A stretch of 64,000 bases of DNA, taken from NCBI RefSeq assembly GCF_001411555.2, contig NC_049912.1:19204341-19268340 (forward strand), read 5' to 3'. Source of the stretch: Juglans regia. Its lineage: Eukaryota; Streptophyta; Magnoliopsida; Fagales; Juglandaceae. Every line of letters begins with the position of its first letter. Position 1 is the first letter of the stretch. The position numbers were made by a program, and so were the translations under genes. Shown here piece after piece: positions 44,514 to 59,480 of this stretch. Below the pieces are notes generated by a model that was not told where the DNA came from, did no database searches, and saw only the letters and a program-made list of their open reading frames with translations.

Positions 44514-46531
44514 CTACTTTCTAACATTCCTCACCAATCATGGCATTGTGCATCGTAAATCTTGCCCACATACCTCATAGCAAAATGGACTTGTTGAGAG
44601 GAAATTGAGACATATTCTAAAAACTGGTCTTACCTTATTGGCACATTCTCATCTCTCTAATAAATATTGGCCTGATGCATTCCTAGCTGCAATTCACATT
44701 ATAAATAGATTGCCCACTCCTACTATAGACTACACTTGTCTTTACTCTAAATTATACCACAAGGAAAACAGCCTTCTAAGTAGCCAATTGAAGGTGAGTC
44801 CCCTTACCCTCTCCTTGAGAGTATTTCTCTTCTTTCTCCATCTTTATCTATGTCAACTTCTTCTACAGATTCCATTGCATCAAAACTTAGCCACAATTCT
44901 TTTTCCCTTATATCATGTGATCCCACAACCTCTGCCCATCCACCTGACTCTACCCTTGTTACAACATCTACTCCTGCTCCCTCTCATCCAATGCTCACCA
45001 GGTCCAAAACAGGTACTCACAAACCTAAACAATTTCCTGACTTTACCCTCTATCATACTCCTAGACACCCTTTTGTCCTTCACCACTCCTTAGCTGAGTC
45101 TGAACCAACTTCTTATAACAAGGCTGTTGTAGACTCGAGATGGCACAAAGCCATGTGTACTGAGTTTGAAGCTCTTCCAACAATACATGGACCTTATGCC
45201 CTAGGCCTGCTTCCTAAAACATCATTAGAAACAAATGGGTTTACAAGATTAAACAAAAACCTGATGGGAGTATAGAGAGGTTTAAGGCTCGGCTACTGGT
45301 TTAGGGTTATGAACAACAGAGTGGAGTTGATTATACTGAGACATTGAACATTCAGTCCTGCTACAAAACCCTCTACAACCTGAGTTATACTTATTATTGC
45401 AATCCATTTTAAGTGGGATATAAGGCTACTTGATGTCTTCAATGTACATGGAGACTTATTGGAGGAGGTGTTCATGGAACAACTTCAAGGTTTTATTGAT
45501 CCTTAACACCCTAATCATGTGTGCAGATTACATAAGATCCTCTATGGCCTTAAGCAAGCTCCTCGACCTTGGTTTACAAGACTTTCCACCTTTACTTAAC
45601 ATTGGCTTTAAAGGTTCTCACGTTGACACTTCTCTCTTTATTTATACTTTTGAAGACATCACTTTTTACTTGCTTGTTTATGTTGATGATCTTATTATCA
45701 TGAGTTCCAGTTCTACCGCTATTAGCTCACTGATTCTAAGACTGCAACATGAATTCTCAGTCAAAGATCTTGGGCCACTTTGTTTTTTTCTTGGGATCCA
45801 AGTCTCTCGCACAGCACAAGGCTTGCATCTTTGTCAGACCAAGTACATTTATGATATTTTGCATCGAGCACACATGGCAGAGGCCAAACCAACACCATCA
45901 CCATGTCCATCTGGCTCTAAACTATCAAAGTTTGATGGCTCTCCCTTCTCTGATCCAAAAGAGTACAAATGCATCGTTGGTGCGCTCCAATCAATTGCAT
46001 TTGCTGTCAATCAATTGTGCCAGCACCTTCACTCCCCCACCACGACTCAAGGTTCTAAGATACCTTGAGGGCACTGCTGATCATGGTCTTCTGTATACCT
46101 CTACCTCACTCCAACTGAATGCATTTTGTGATGATGATTGGGCTGGCAGCCCTGATGATCATCGATCCACCTCAGGCTCTGCTATATTTCTCGATAATTG
46201 CTTGATCTCCTAGAGTGCTAAGAAGTAGAATGTGGTTTCTCGATCAAGTACAGAGGCAGAATATTGTTCCCTTGCTCTCACAATAGCTGAACTCTATTGG
46301 CTCAGGATGCTCTTTTCTAAAATTGGCATTGTTCTCCCAATGGTTTCTGTGCTATGAAGTGGACTATCACTTTGTACGAGAGAAGGTCTTAAACTGTGAC
46401 ATTTTGGTGAAGTTTATCTCTACTGACGATCAAACATCAGACATTTACACCAAGGGTCTTTCTTCCCAGCACTTTCTTAAACTCAAATCCAAGTTAATGG
46501 TGGTTCCTCCCCACATTAACTTGCGGGGGCA
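44514..46531 (+). pseudogene. Ty1/copia pol remnant (integrase C-terminal half, reverse transcriptase, RNase H)
   Basis: It begins inside integrase: HGIVHRKSCPHTSQQNG, VERKLRHILKTGLTLLAHSH and YWPDAFLAAIHIINRLPTP. A long Ser/Pro/Thr-rich linker follows. The reverse transcriptase gives [11 protein letters not shown], a hallmark of copia, and the catalytic YVDDLIIMS at 45679-45705. RNase H gives DDWAGSPDDHRSTSGSAIFL and STEAEYCSLA. The end reads FVREKVLNCDILVKFISTDD. Gag, protease and the catalytic core of integrase are missing, since hAT-2 lies directly upstream. Many stops and frame changes. Confidence 0.9.
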
Positions 46532-46812
46532 TGTTAAAGTATGTGCTGATGATAACCATGACGAATACAAATCCTTATCACAACAAGATATGATTTGGTC
46601 TCTACTCGTTATCACTTAGCTGTTGGATGTACTTATATCTTGTATCTCTTGTATTTTAATCTTATTAGGTTGTTAGTTTAGTAACTTACTCTTTACATGA
46701 TGTAATCGATTTAACCAACAATACAATACAAGTTTTGGCAACTTGCCAAACCATTATTTTCTGTTCTTTGTTTTACTAAACTGATAACACTAGTTTTTAC
46801 TCAACCTAAACA
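46532..46812 (+). repeat. Probable copia 3' LTR
   Basis: The polypurine tract GCGGGGGCA ends at 46531 and TGTTAAAG begins. The end may be at CCTAAACA, about 280 bp on, which would give TGTT..AACA ends. No second LTR is present to confirm the right border. It lies 94 bp past the galactokinase stop, on the other strand. Confidence 0.5.
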
Positions 46813-46905
46813 TTTTTCATGTGGTTTTCTCGACATAAGTTATGTTAATAACATAGTTTGTTGTTTCACTAACCAAGAAAAGTAAAAGGGTAAACAAGTC
46901 ACATA

Positions 46906-49603
<2,698 letters not shown>

Positions 49604-49681
49604 CTTATGAAAGACAAGAGTTTAAGCATATACACAAATTTAGAATATCCAAGAAACATATATCAACTCATAACATATTTT

Positions 49682-49781
49682 NNNNNNNNNNNNNNNNNNN
49701 NNNNNNNNNNNNNNNNNNNNNNNNNNNNNNNNNNNNNNNNNNNNNNNNNNNNNNNNNNNNNNNNNNNNNNNNNNNNNNNNN
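49682..49781. other. Assembly gap (100 N)
   Basis: Exactly 100 N, the usual placeholder for unknown length. It interrupts the galactokinase gene about 80 bp upstream of its last visible acceptor. Confidence 1.
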
Positions 49782-50942
49782 GGCAATAATGGAGACAAAG
49801 ACGAGATTCGAGCTCAACTCTAACCTTCTTCCCTGCTGAAAGGAATGTGTGACGCGGACGATCAGTAAAAGAATTCAATAAATTTAAGTAGAATAAAATA
49901 AATAAAAAAATATAATGTATGATGTATAAGATTAATGAATAATAAAGTTTTTAATAAAAATAGATAAATTATAAAATATATAAAAAATAATTTTTCTTTT
50001 TAGTAGAACTCATATTTTTATAAAACGTCTGTATAAAATTTATCTATTTAAAATTTATTTAACATTATTTTAAAAATAAATCTGACTTGTGACATTTTTA
50101 TAAATGAATTTGAATAGGTTTTGTGTCCTTAAAAATGTATTTTGTAGAGAAAATTTTAGGGATATTTTTAGTAGAGTTTGAGAAGATCGTAGGACATATT
50201 GAAAACGACTAATATCTCTTACCAAATTCTATTATCACTTTTATTCCACCACGTAAAATGTAGTATTTTTATTGCATTTGAATTATGTTTTAATTGTTTA
50301 AAAAAATATAAATTGTAGACAATATTACTTTATCATAGTAAGATGAATGTAGGATGAGAATGTAGCATGTAAAATTTTCTATTTAAAATATATTTAGAAC
50401 AAAGTTTTATGATGAATGTTATTCTAAAACTTCTACACTACACACTACTTACGTGACATAATTTTATTTAGAAAATGAATTTTAAAATTTAAATTTTATA
50501 AATCAAATTTTACCATTTAAGTAATGTGGATACTATACATACCGAGATGATAAAAGAATAACTCAATAATTACATTTCAGTCAGCTTCCAATCTGTCGTT
50601 ACAATTTTCATAGGCATGAGTTAGGAAGCTCTGATGATTATTGACACTTCTCCAGCATGGAGAGTTATAAAACTGAAAACACTGTAAATATTGTCTATCT
50701 AATGACAGTATTCTCCACTAAAACTACATTTCACAAAGTCAGCCAATCAACTCAAATCAAAACCAGCATCGACATTTTCAGCATTTAGTAACTTTATTTT
50801 CCAGTTGCTCTTTGATGTTTCCAAAAAAGAAAAGAAAAGAAAATCTCATAGTAGAACGAATAATGTTTTCTCTCCTTTTTCTCTCTAGAAAGGAGGAGGT
50901 GAAGTTTTTTCGGGGATACCACATAGATTCTAACCGAATTGT
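49782..50942. other. Gene-free stretch after the gap
   Basis: No galactokinase exon is recognisable. The stretch 49960-50060 shares TAGATAAATT and TTATCTATTTAAAAT wording with the palindromic MITE at 24429. The rest is AT-rich. Confidence 0.4.
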
Positions 50943-51087
50943 GGTGGACGTGGGATGAGGTAGGTACCACAAGCGGGGAGAGCAATGGTGGAGTGCGGAA
51001 ATAGAGGTGGACGTGGGAAGAGGTAGTTACCACGAGAGGGGAGAGCTGCGGCGGAACGGTGTTGAGAATGAAGATCTACAGAGGAGG

Positions 51088-51758
51088 AAAATGAAAGAGT
51101 TGGAAGAGGAGTGGGGAAAATTATGTCTAACAGAGGAGAAGGCGTTTGGAATTGAGATAGGAGACGAGTTAACGGAAGAGTTGAGCTTCAAAGAGGAAAT
51201 AAGCCTAGTAGGGAAAGTCTGTATAGAAAGGAGTATAAACCAGGATGTGATTGAATCCACTCTAGTGAAGGTATGGAGGATCAATAAGAGAGCAAAGTTT
51301 CTGGAGGTAAGTCCAAACATATTTTTCATCACTTTTGCTAATCAAGCTGACAAGAATCGCATTTGGGAAGGGAGGTCGTGGTTGTTGACAACCACCTGTT
51401 TTCCATTAGGATCTTTGATGGCTTCATGCCACCGCAGAGGATGAACCTCAACAAGGAACAGTTGTGGGTTCAGATGCACAACTTACCTTTAGCATATATG
51501 GAATGAAGCAAGGGGAAAACTGATAGGAGAGTCTATTGGCAGTGTGGAAGAAGTAGACATGAAGGAGGATGGCAGCGGATGGAGTAATTTTCTGAGAATC
51601 AGTATTGAAATGGACCTAACTAAGCCTCTGGCGAGAGGAAGAACAATTTGTGTGAAAGGGGAGAAGATCTGGATCTCACTCAGGTATGAAAAGTTACCAA
51701 GATTGTGTTTTTCTTGTGGTTGCATTGTTCAAGAGTATCAAGAATGTAAGGGAGGAGT

Positions 51759-51793
<35 letters not shown>

Positions 51794-52440
51794 TACACAG
51801 TATGGAGTGTGGTTGAGTGCGGGATCTAGAGTAAAGAAGTACGAGCCTCATAGAAAATCAGGAGGGGTCCAGTTAATAATAATGAAAAGGTAAGAGGAGA
51901 GAGTAGGTGGCTCAGTGGAGGGGGAACAAAAGGGGGGAGCAGTGGGATGGTTCACATTTATCCTCTAGAGAAGGAAGGCATAGGGCTGGGAAGAAGATAG
52001 AAGAAAGAGAGAGTAACATAGATCTAGTGTTGGATAATTAGGAGGTAGGGGAGGAAGGACTCGAAGGGATGGAAAAAGGAAAGATGATTTGTAATAGAAA
52101 AAATAAAGAAGCTATAGAGGAAAGGGAAGGAAGTATAGGGATTGGAGGGAGCAAAGGGAGTGAAGAAATATGTGTGAGTGAAGATGAAGTAAAGGCGGTG
52201 GGCTCTCAAAATGTGAGGATACTAATAAAAAGAATCAGATAAAGGGAGCATGGAAAAGGAGGGCAAGAGGCAAGGGCAAAGGAATATCAAACCCAAGTGT
52301 ATACACACCTGCGAAAAGAAATACGAGGGAGGAGGACGACAGGGAGGAAGAGTTGAAAGGTAGTAAAAAAGTAAAAAAGAGTAGTGTTGAGAATAAAGAT
52401 GTTCATATAAAAGAATTGGCGGAGGCTGTAACACAACTCC
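51088..52440 (+). pseudogene. LINE ORF1 (DUF4283-like domain and zinc knuckle)
   Basis: The frame reads ELEEEWGKLCLTEEKAFGIE, LSFKEEISLVGKVCIER and WRINKRAKFLEVSPNIFFI then FANQADKNRIWEGRSWLL, as in the DUF4283 nucleic-acid-binding domain of plant LINE ORF1. After a frame change it continues ISIEMDLTKPLARGRTICV and KLPRLCFSCGCIVQEYQEC, a zinc knuckle with its His replaced (C-x2-C-x4-Q-x4-C). A run of 34 G (51759-51792) follows. The last part is basic and low in complexity and reaches the ORF2 start with broken frames. Confidence 0.7.
51759..51792. repeat. Poly(G) run of 34
   Basis: Thirty-four consecutive G follow GGAGGAGT. In the ORF1 frame they would encode glycines. The exact length in the assembly may be unreliable. 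Confidence 0.9.
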
Positions 52441-52450
52441 GCCAATCTCA

Positions 52451-54061
52451 ATGAAAACACTAAGTTGGACTTGCCAAGGGCTTGAGAACTCTTGGATAGT
52501 TCAAGACCTTTATCATATAGCAAAGGAGAAGAGACACAATATAGTCTTCTTAATGGAGACTAAGCTAAATTCAGTGAAGTGTAGTAGAGTGAAGAGAAGA
52601 CTGAAGTGCGATGGGTGTTTTGTTGAACCAGTTGGTAGAAAGGGAGGTTTAGCACTGATGCGGGATAACATGACAAATGTTGAAGTGTTGAACTACTCTT
52701 AGAGGCATATTAGTGCTTGGATAACTAATGAGGAAGGGAATATGAAGTGGCTGCTAACGGGATTTTATGGTAAGCCTGATTCAAGCAAGAGGGAGGAGGC
52801 ATAGAATTTGTTAGCAGCACTTAAACCTGTAGGAGATTATGGGTGGTGTGTAATTGGTGAGTTTAATGAAATACTAACTCATGATGAAAAGAGAGGATGC
52901 AATATAAGACAGGAAAGATACATGGACAAATTTAGAGAAGCACTAGAGATAAGGGAACTGTTTAACCTGGGTTGGAGAGGGGACAAATTTACTTAGAGCA
53001 ATAAACATGAAGATGATTCATTTACTAAAGAAAGGTTGGATAGGTCTGTTGCAAATGCGATATGGTTAGAAGTTTTTAATGATAATTCAATGGAAGTTTT
53101 AGTAGCAAGTAACTCTGATCATAGACCCATTCTATCATCCATAACTCAAACTAGTAAATGTGATTGGAGAGGGAGGAAATTGTTCAGATATGAAGCAAGC
53201 TGGGCACTTGAGGAAGAGCATGAAAATGTGCTGAAGGGAGTATGGAGTAATCAACCAGAAAGTAGAGAGTCAATGTATAAGGTACAAAAGTTGATGGAAG
53301 GAAGTAGAAGGCTTTTTAGTTAGATGGAACAAACAATTAAGAATAGAGAGAGGGAAGGAGTTGGAGGAAAAAACAGAAGAACTGAAACAATTACAATCTG
53401 AAGAGAATGGGTATAATTCAGAGAGTATCAAAAAGATTCAAAGGGAGATAGGAGTATTGCTAGATAAGGAAGATTTGAAATGGAGACAAAGGGCCAAGAG
53501 GAATTGGTATCAGTTTGGGGATAGAAATACTAGGTTCTTTCATGCATGTGCAAGCCAGAGGAAAAAGAAGAACCTGATAAAGCATATAGTTGATGACCAA
53601 AACAGAAGCTTTTCAAGGCCAGAGGAAGTGGAAGAAGCTTTTAAATCCTACTTTGAAAAGTTATTTACTTCTTCTCACCCAAGCACAGTTGAGATTAAGG
53701 ACTGTCTAATGAATCTAGAGGCCATAGTGTCCAGAGAGATGAATGTGAGTTTGTCAAAGACTTACACCAGAAAGGAGGTAGAAGTTGCTATAAACCAAAT
53801 GGCCCCACTCAAATCACCTGGGCCTAAAGGCTTCAGAGCTTGCTTTTTCAAAATCATTGGAGCACAATAGGATATGAGATGAGCTCAATTGTACTTGCTT
53901 GTTTGAATGGTAATGTTTTAAATCGTTCAGTGAACTTTACTCACATTGTGCTTATTCCTAAAACAAAAAGCCCTATATACACAAGTGAGAATAAGCCAAT
54001 TAGTTTGTATAATATATTGTATAAAATTCTGTCAAATGTGTTGACAAGAAAATGTGCATGA
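52451..54061 (+). pseudogene. LINE ORF2: endonuclease and start of reverse transcriptase
   Basis: MKTLSWTCQGLENSWIVQD and IVFLMETKLN match the first endonuclease blocks (usual LSWNCRGLG, L-x-E-T-K). Then come DYGWCVIGEFNEILTHDEKRG, WRGDKFT, KERLDRSVAN and SNSDHRPIL, the SDH block. Linker text follows: RNWYQFGDRNTRFFHACASQ and PEEVEEAFKSYFEKLFTSSH. The reverse transcriptase opens with NQMAPLKSPGPKGFRACFF and FTHIVLIPKTKSP and stops after ISLYNILYKILSNVLTRKC. Several stops break the frame (for example at 52700, 52804 and 52996). The catalytic D and YADD blocks are absent. Confidence 0.85.
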
Positions 54062-54723
54062 AAGCTCTTTTTGAAAGATGTTGAGGAATTTGGATAAAAT
54101 GAAAAATACAGTGTTTCTACATATCATGCATGCATCTAATGTTTATCATTAATCATGCATATCTTATTTATGTACAAGTTGGTTATTTAACTTATTGAGA
54201 TTTCAAGGAATCTCACTGTGGTAGTCCCACTATCATTCCCCAGAATGTCGTGTCAAGACCAACTTTTGACGAACAGGATGGTAATTAACTCCACTTGGCT
54301 TCAGATAATTAAGAATGAGCCTGATCTTGACCGAAAGATGGAGTTAATATTATTGTTCATAGAGATGGTCCTATTCACATTGGAGCATATCAGAGAGATG
54401 CTTTAAGCTACCTTTTTCATGAGCCTCGTCTGTAATAAGGAGATTTTTATCTCCCAGATTATGTTTTACTTATGCCTTACTATCTAGACCTCTTTTGTGA
54501 GGCACTATCTACGGTTAATTTACATGTTGGGATATTTTAGTATGCTCTGGCACAAAATTTTTAAGTAGTCACCCTTTTTTCGCTGCAATTATTGCATACT
54601 GTTAGTTGCAAACTAGAATGCATTACATAATATCTGTCATGAATGGAGGTATGTAACCATGTGTTGCATGTCCCAACGCTTCAAGTCTCCATTCCATCCC
54701 AAGCAGAGGTCGAGGGCGCCACA
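54062..54723 (+). repeat. Truncated gypsy LTR, same family as the solo LTR at 15603-20666
   Basis: It opens inside the LTR (GTTGAGGAATTTGGATAAAA matches GTTGAGGAATCTGGATGGGA of the solo LTR) and ends GGGCGCCACA. The primer site remnant ACTATCAGAGC follows at 54731. It lacks the U3 part and abuts the LINE. Confidence 0.7.
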
Positions 54724-54789
54724 TTAGATGACTATCAGAGCAGCAAGATCTTGGAGTCCACAAGAGCTTTGGCAGAAGGCATCTGATAC

Positions 54790-55760
54790 AAGGTGCTTGA
54801 GAAGTTGGTTCTGGGAATGAAGTAGCGCCAGGACCTACAAGAACAACAAGTAGAAGGCCTTCACAAGTCCTTGGATGATTTAGCCAAAAAGATTGATCTA
54901 TTGTTAGAAACCCTAAATGCGGGCACCAACTCCCCCGACACCACCAGAACAGAAGCCATGAAGAAAAAGTTCCAATCTAAAGGGTCGGGAACCTTATGAG
55001 GGATGCAATTTAGATCTATTAAACTTGATTTTTCCAAATTTGATGGGGAAAATCCCACTAGGTGGGGTATACAAGGCTAATTAGTATTTTTCCCTACGCC
55101 CTATAACATATCATTAGAAGATTTTGATGTCTTGTTTCTACATGGAGGGGGATACGCTGGTCCGGTTCCAAGATGCAAAAGAGACTGGCAGTCTCCACAG
55201 TTGGAAGGCCTTCATTTAAGCATTGCAGGTCAGATTTGGGAGTTCATCCTTTGATGATCCCATGGAAGCAATTACTAGACTAAGACAAAAAACCACTGTG
55301 GTAGCTTGTATGACCCAATTTTAGGTACTTTCTAATCACTTAAGGGGACTTTCTGAGAACTATAAGTTTAGTTATTCCCTTAGTAGTTTAAGGATGAAAT
55401 TAGATTGTCCTTAAGAATGCTAAAACCCCGCAATTTAAATTTAGCCTTTAGATTGGCCAAAATCCAAGAGGGGTATGTCTATAGCTCCAGAAGAATGAGC
55501 AAGCCTCCGAATCCTTATATTTCACCCTCTCCAGGGGGTTTTAGTGGGGGAGAGGGCACTAGTTCCTTTCATATGGGGGCTAGGAAGGGATTTCTAGTCT
55601 CTAAAGGGTTTCCTTCTAAGAGTAGATTTCACATTCAAAATGTTAGTGCCACAGAGATAAAGGAACGAAGGGACAAGGGGCTATGTTATTATTGCGATGA
55701 TAAGTGGAACCCAACTCATAAATGCATAAAAGCTAAGTTGTATATCATGTAGGGCATGAA
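54790..55760 (+). pseudogene. gypsy gag (element 1)
   Basis: In broken frames it reads VEGLHKSLDDLAKKIDLLLE, KLDFSKFDGENPTRW, FQDAKETGSLHSWKAF and a run equivalent to DDPMEAITRLRQKTT. Next come MLKPRNLNLAFRLAKIQEGY and the zinc knuckle CYYCDDKWNPTHKC at about 55683-55727. That is the order of a chromovirus-type gag: coiled start, retrotransposon gag domain, CCHC box. Numerous stops make it inactive. Confidence 0.8.
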
Positions 55761-55929
55761 ATTTGATCAAGAAGGTGACAATGAAAAGGGGGGAGTGAGG
55801 AGCAGACACTAGAAAATGAAGGGATCGAAATACAGAATCTTGGGGTGGAGGCACTCGAGATTTCCCTTCATGCTATTGCCAGTCCTACTAGCCCAAGAAC
55901 TATGAGGATGTTGAGTAAAATCATAGGGC

Positions 55930-57140
55930 AGGCCAATGGTAATTTTAGTGAATACTGGCAATATCCACAATTTTCTCGACCCCACCATCATTCCTAAGGC
56001 CCAATTGACTCCTAATTCAAAAGAACAAATAGAAGTTAGGGTAGCTAATGCTGAAATGATTAAAGGTGTTGGAAAGCTGGAAGGGGCAGAGATATTGCTG
56101 CAAATGACTTGTTTACTACATATTGTTTTTTACTACCCCTAGGGGGTTGTGATGTGGTTCGTGGCATGCAATGCTTGAGGAAACTTAGGCCTATTTTATG
56201 GGATTTTGATTCCCTTATTATGACTTTCATTCGGGATGAAGGGTCTATCACACTTGAGGGATTAAATCTCAACCATTCACAAATGGTGGATGGTGTGGAA
56301 TTGTGCAAATTAAGTAAGGTTGAAAGAAGATGGGTGCTTCTCCAAATTTCAATAAGAGGAGAATATATGGTATAGACATCAGTGCCTCCAGAGTTTGAGG
56401 TAGTTTTGCAAGAATTCAGTGGTGCTTCTTATGAACCTAAGGGGCTACCCCAAAAGAGAAATTGTGAGCATCGTATTACACTCAAGGAAGGAATTACTCC
56501 TATTTCAGTATGGCCATACAGGTACTCATAGTATCAAAAGTAAAAAAGAGAAAAGATCGTGCAATAATTATTGGTTGTTTGAGTGATAAGGCTCAGCCAA
56601 TCACCATTATTTCCTCTCATAGTATTGGTGAGAAAGGCCAATGGGAGTTGGATGATATGTATTGATTACCGGGCCCTCAATAAGGATACCATCAAGGACA
56701 AATTTCCTATTTTAATTATTGATAAGCTCCTTGATGAACTACATAGGGTCACTATCTTTTAAAAAATGGACCTATGGTCGGGCTACCACCAAATAAGAGT
56801 AAAAAATGAGGACATTCCAAAAATAGTATTTAGGACTCATCATTACCATTATGAGTTCCTAGTGATACATTTTGGATTAACAAGCACTCTAGCCACATTT
56901 CAAGAACTAATGAATGAGATGTTGCAGCCCCACCTAAGGAGGTTTGTAATTGTACTTTTGGATGATATTTTAATCTATAGTAAGACTAAGGAGGAACATT
57001 TGGTTTGCTTAGCTTCTATGTTAAAAACTTTGGCTGCACATATTCTTTTTGCTAAAAAGAGTAAATGTAAGTTTGGTTAAGAAAAAATATTTGGGTATCT
57101 AATTTCAGTTGAAGGGGTAAAAACAGATTCCACCAAAATT
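55930..57140 (+). pseudogene. gypsy pol (element 1): protease-like region and reverse transcriptase
   Basis: The protease region gives VILVNTGNIHNFLDPTI, where the usual active-site D-S/T-G is changed to N-T-G. After spacer text come the RT blocks DYRALNKDTIKD in sense, MDLWSGYHQIRVKNEDIPK, FRTHHYHYEFLVIHFGLTS, and LLDDILIYSKTKEEHL with the catalytic DD at 56961-56966. FGYLISVEGV follows and the text ends at WLIPKAS. Stops (for example 56374, 56529 and 57079) mark decay. Confidence 0.85.
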
Positions 57141-57149
57141 ACAGGTATG

Positions 57150-57330
57150 AAAAATTGGCTCATACCTAAAGCATCAACATTGGCAACAACAAGTTGAAGT
57201 TGTTAAGTCAATTCATCTATTGCATTCTGCAAAGCATCCTGATGTTGATGTTGGAGTTCCTAAGTGTGTTCACACAGGCTAAAGAGTCAGCTAGCTGAGA
57301 GTAGCGAGTGCCAGTCCCCACTGCCATGGC
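57150..57330 (-). pseudogene. Inverted gypsy gag start
   Basis: On the minus strand the ATG at 57327 opens MAVGTGTRYSQLADSLACVN. A later frame gives ALQNAIDELTQQLQLVVANV, a coiled-coil gag start comparable with the one at about 54800. It meets element 1 head to head at about 57150. Confidence 0.55.
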
Positions 57331-58148
57331 TCAACAAGGATCTTGACAATACTAATAAATATAAACTAGAGACCGGAAATAATAAGCTAACAACTTCAAA
57401 GGGGTTAATCTCTACAATGAAAAATTGTTGGATTTTCAACTTTCTTTTCTTCCTTCCATAAAGCTAAATAAATACAACTTAAATAACAAATGCCCCAAAC
57501 AACAAGGAACAATCTAAAGTAATGGACTATTAACATGCAGATAATTCTGCTAAAATAATGGATAGTTTAAACAACCCAAAAACAACCAAAGTAATGGACT
57601 ACTAAAGTGCAGGTAATTCTGCTAAAATAATTTTCACTTTAAACAACCCAAACCATATCTTAAGGATAAAAATCTACCGAGGACCCTCAATGACTAAAGA
57701 TTCGGAATACATATTATAACCCAATCAACTTTATTTGACCACACTTAACTAAACTCAAAAAAAGCTCAATTGGACTCAAACCAGACTAACCCAACAAGTG
57801 AAATTCCTCGACTTAACATGAATACAACGAACATGTCAATTGATAGCATTAATAGGAAGCTCATACCCATTTCCGAAAATCACCAAGCCCTTCATTCAGA
57901 TATCTACCAAATTCCAGTGTCTTATGCTAACATAGTACGATAAACTTTCCAATAAATGACGAGCTCTAGAGATCAAAAGCATGCATGTAAACACGTAAAA
58001 TTGAACCTGGATGCTGAATGCATGAGAATTTTGCTGGAGTAACCATAAGTGCTGGTTACGCTCCAACCTTGTATGCTCCAGAAGCTTCTGCCTATCCCTT
58101 TATTTCGAACTCCTGCCACCCAAATCAACTCTCTTCCACGTCGATGGA
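57331..58148. other. Non-coding stretch with a 70-80-bp local repeat
   Basis: AAAGTAATGGACTA followed by CAG(A/G)TAATTCTGCTAAAATAA occurs at 57514 and 57590. It may be the LTR or leader of the inverted element on the minus strand, but no border is clear. Confidence 0.35.
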
Positions 58149-58467
58149 TGTAATAACCTTATTGAATGAGAAATGGGTTCAATAGTCAGAAGGGTTAATA
58201 GTATACAGTTTCCTTTGACTAGCCCATTACATTGGAAAATTATACCTAGATGAGCTTAACTGATTGATTTTAGTCAGTTAAGAGAAAGAAATGTAAAAAA
58301 AAAAAGGACTTAGTCCCTTTTATTAGCATTCTAGAATAAAGTCATTTCTTGATCTCTGAATGTTAGTTTCCTCTAACAAACAAGAAGCACAAGTGTGTGG
58401 GGGTTATGTTCATTCTTGAGTTGTAGTTATTGTAAGGAGTTAGTTTCATAGAAGAAAGGTATTGACA
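58149..58467 (+). repeat. Probable 5' LTR of gypsy element 2
   Basis: TGTAATAACC ... GGTATTGACA (319 bp), followed by TTGGCATCAGAGA at 58469, a tRNA-iMet-type primer site. The 5' border is inferred from TG..CA ends only. Confidence 0.55.
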
Positions 58468-58508
58468 ATTGGCATCAGAGATTTTATTCATGGGCAAGGT
58501 CGAAAGGA

Positions 58509-59480
58509 ATGCGATTCAAAGGTTTGGAGAAAACCGTGGTTGGCATGAAGCAGAATCAAGACTTCCAAGATATGAAGGTGGAAGAACACCAAAAGTCTTT
58601 GGACAAGATGTTGCAAAACATAAATATACTTTTTGAAGCATTCAAAAATAATCAAGTACTAGTAACCAGAGAGGTGTATCGCAGAGAACATGAGAACTCT
58701 AGAGCGACTAATGTTGTGGGTGGAAATGGTGGAATGCTAATTCACTCTATCCAAGTTTGATGGGGGTGAACCATTCTGGTTCGTTATATAAGGTGAATAA
58801 TTATTTTTTTCTCTATCCTAATACTGGATTATCAGAAGATCGTCATTTTTTCATTTCATATGGAAGGGGAAGCATTAACTTGATTCCAAGATGCGAACGA
58901 AACTGAAGGTTTTCCTGCAATGGGCTTTTTTGTGTAGGCTCTGCAAGTCCGATTTAGCGACTCTACTTACAATGATATTATGGAGGCTATTACGAGATTG
59001 AGACAAAATTCTTTAGTGGCAACTTACTAATCACAGTATGAGGTACTTGCTAATCGTCTAAAAGTGATGTTTAAGCAGTATAAACTAAGTTGCTTTCTTA
59101 GTGGTCTTAGAGATGATATTCGTGCCTATTAGAATGCTAAACCAAATTGCATTAAATTCAGCCTTTGGTTTAGCAAAGATATAGGAAGGGTATGTGAATC
59201 ACTCTAAGATGAGTCTTAGACTTATTGGTTATTATAATTCAGCGGCTTCTTTTTAACCTCACAATGTTGGGAGTTTAGAGGTACTTCTTCCTGGTTCCAA
59301 TAAAGGTTTTAACATTAATGAGAAGGAAGTTACTCAAAAAAAAAAAAAAATACATTACCAGTGAAGAAGGTAAGTCCAGCTGAGATAAAGGATCGTAGGG
59401 AGAACAGTCTATATTAAATTTGTGATGAAAAGTAGAATCCAAGTCACATTTGTAAGAATGTTAGGCTGCCTATCATGGAG
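58509..59480 (+). pseudogene. gypsy gag (element 2)
   Basis: MRFKGLEKTVVGMKQNQDFQ and MKVEEHQKSLDKMLQNINIL give the coiled start. Later frames read FHMEGEALT, FQDANETEG and MEAITRLRQNSLVATY, then FLSGLRDDIRAY. A degraded zinc knuckle ICDEK..NPSHIC lies near 59420. Element 1 gag has the same blocks (MEAITRLRQK, ALQVRFG), so the two are related families. Many stops. Confidence 0.75.

Larger units (their letters stand above)
50943..54061 (+). mobile_element. LINE of a second family, 3' part lost
   Basis: A tandem 63-bp leader repeat (units at 50943 and 51006) precedes ORF1, and ORF2 follows at 52451. The reverse transcriptase is cut at 54061, where a gypsy LTR fragment begins. No poly(A) tail or target duplication is present. 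Its ORF1 has the DUF4283-zinc-knuckle layout, unlike the LINE at 12425-24342. Confidence 0.8.
54062..57150 (+). mobile_element. Ty3/gypsy element 1, truncated at both ends
   Basis: It comprises LTR remnant, primer site, gag, protease-like region and reverse transcriptase, then breaks at about 57150 against an inverted gag scrap. RNase H, integrase and the 3' LTR are absent. Confidence 0.8.

Noticed and set aside
49782..49880. Possible galactokinase exon beyond the gap
   Set aside because: The minus frame (VRVELESRLCLHYC) does not resemble any galactokinase block I know.
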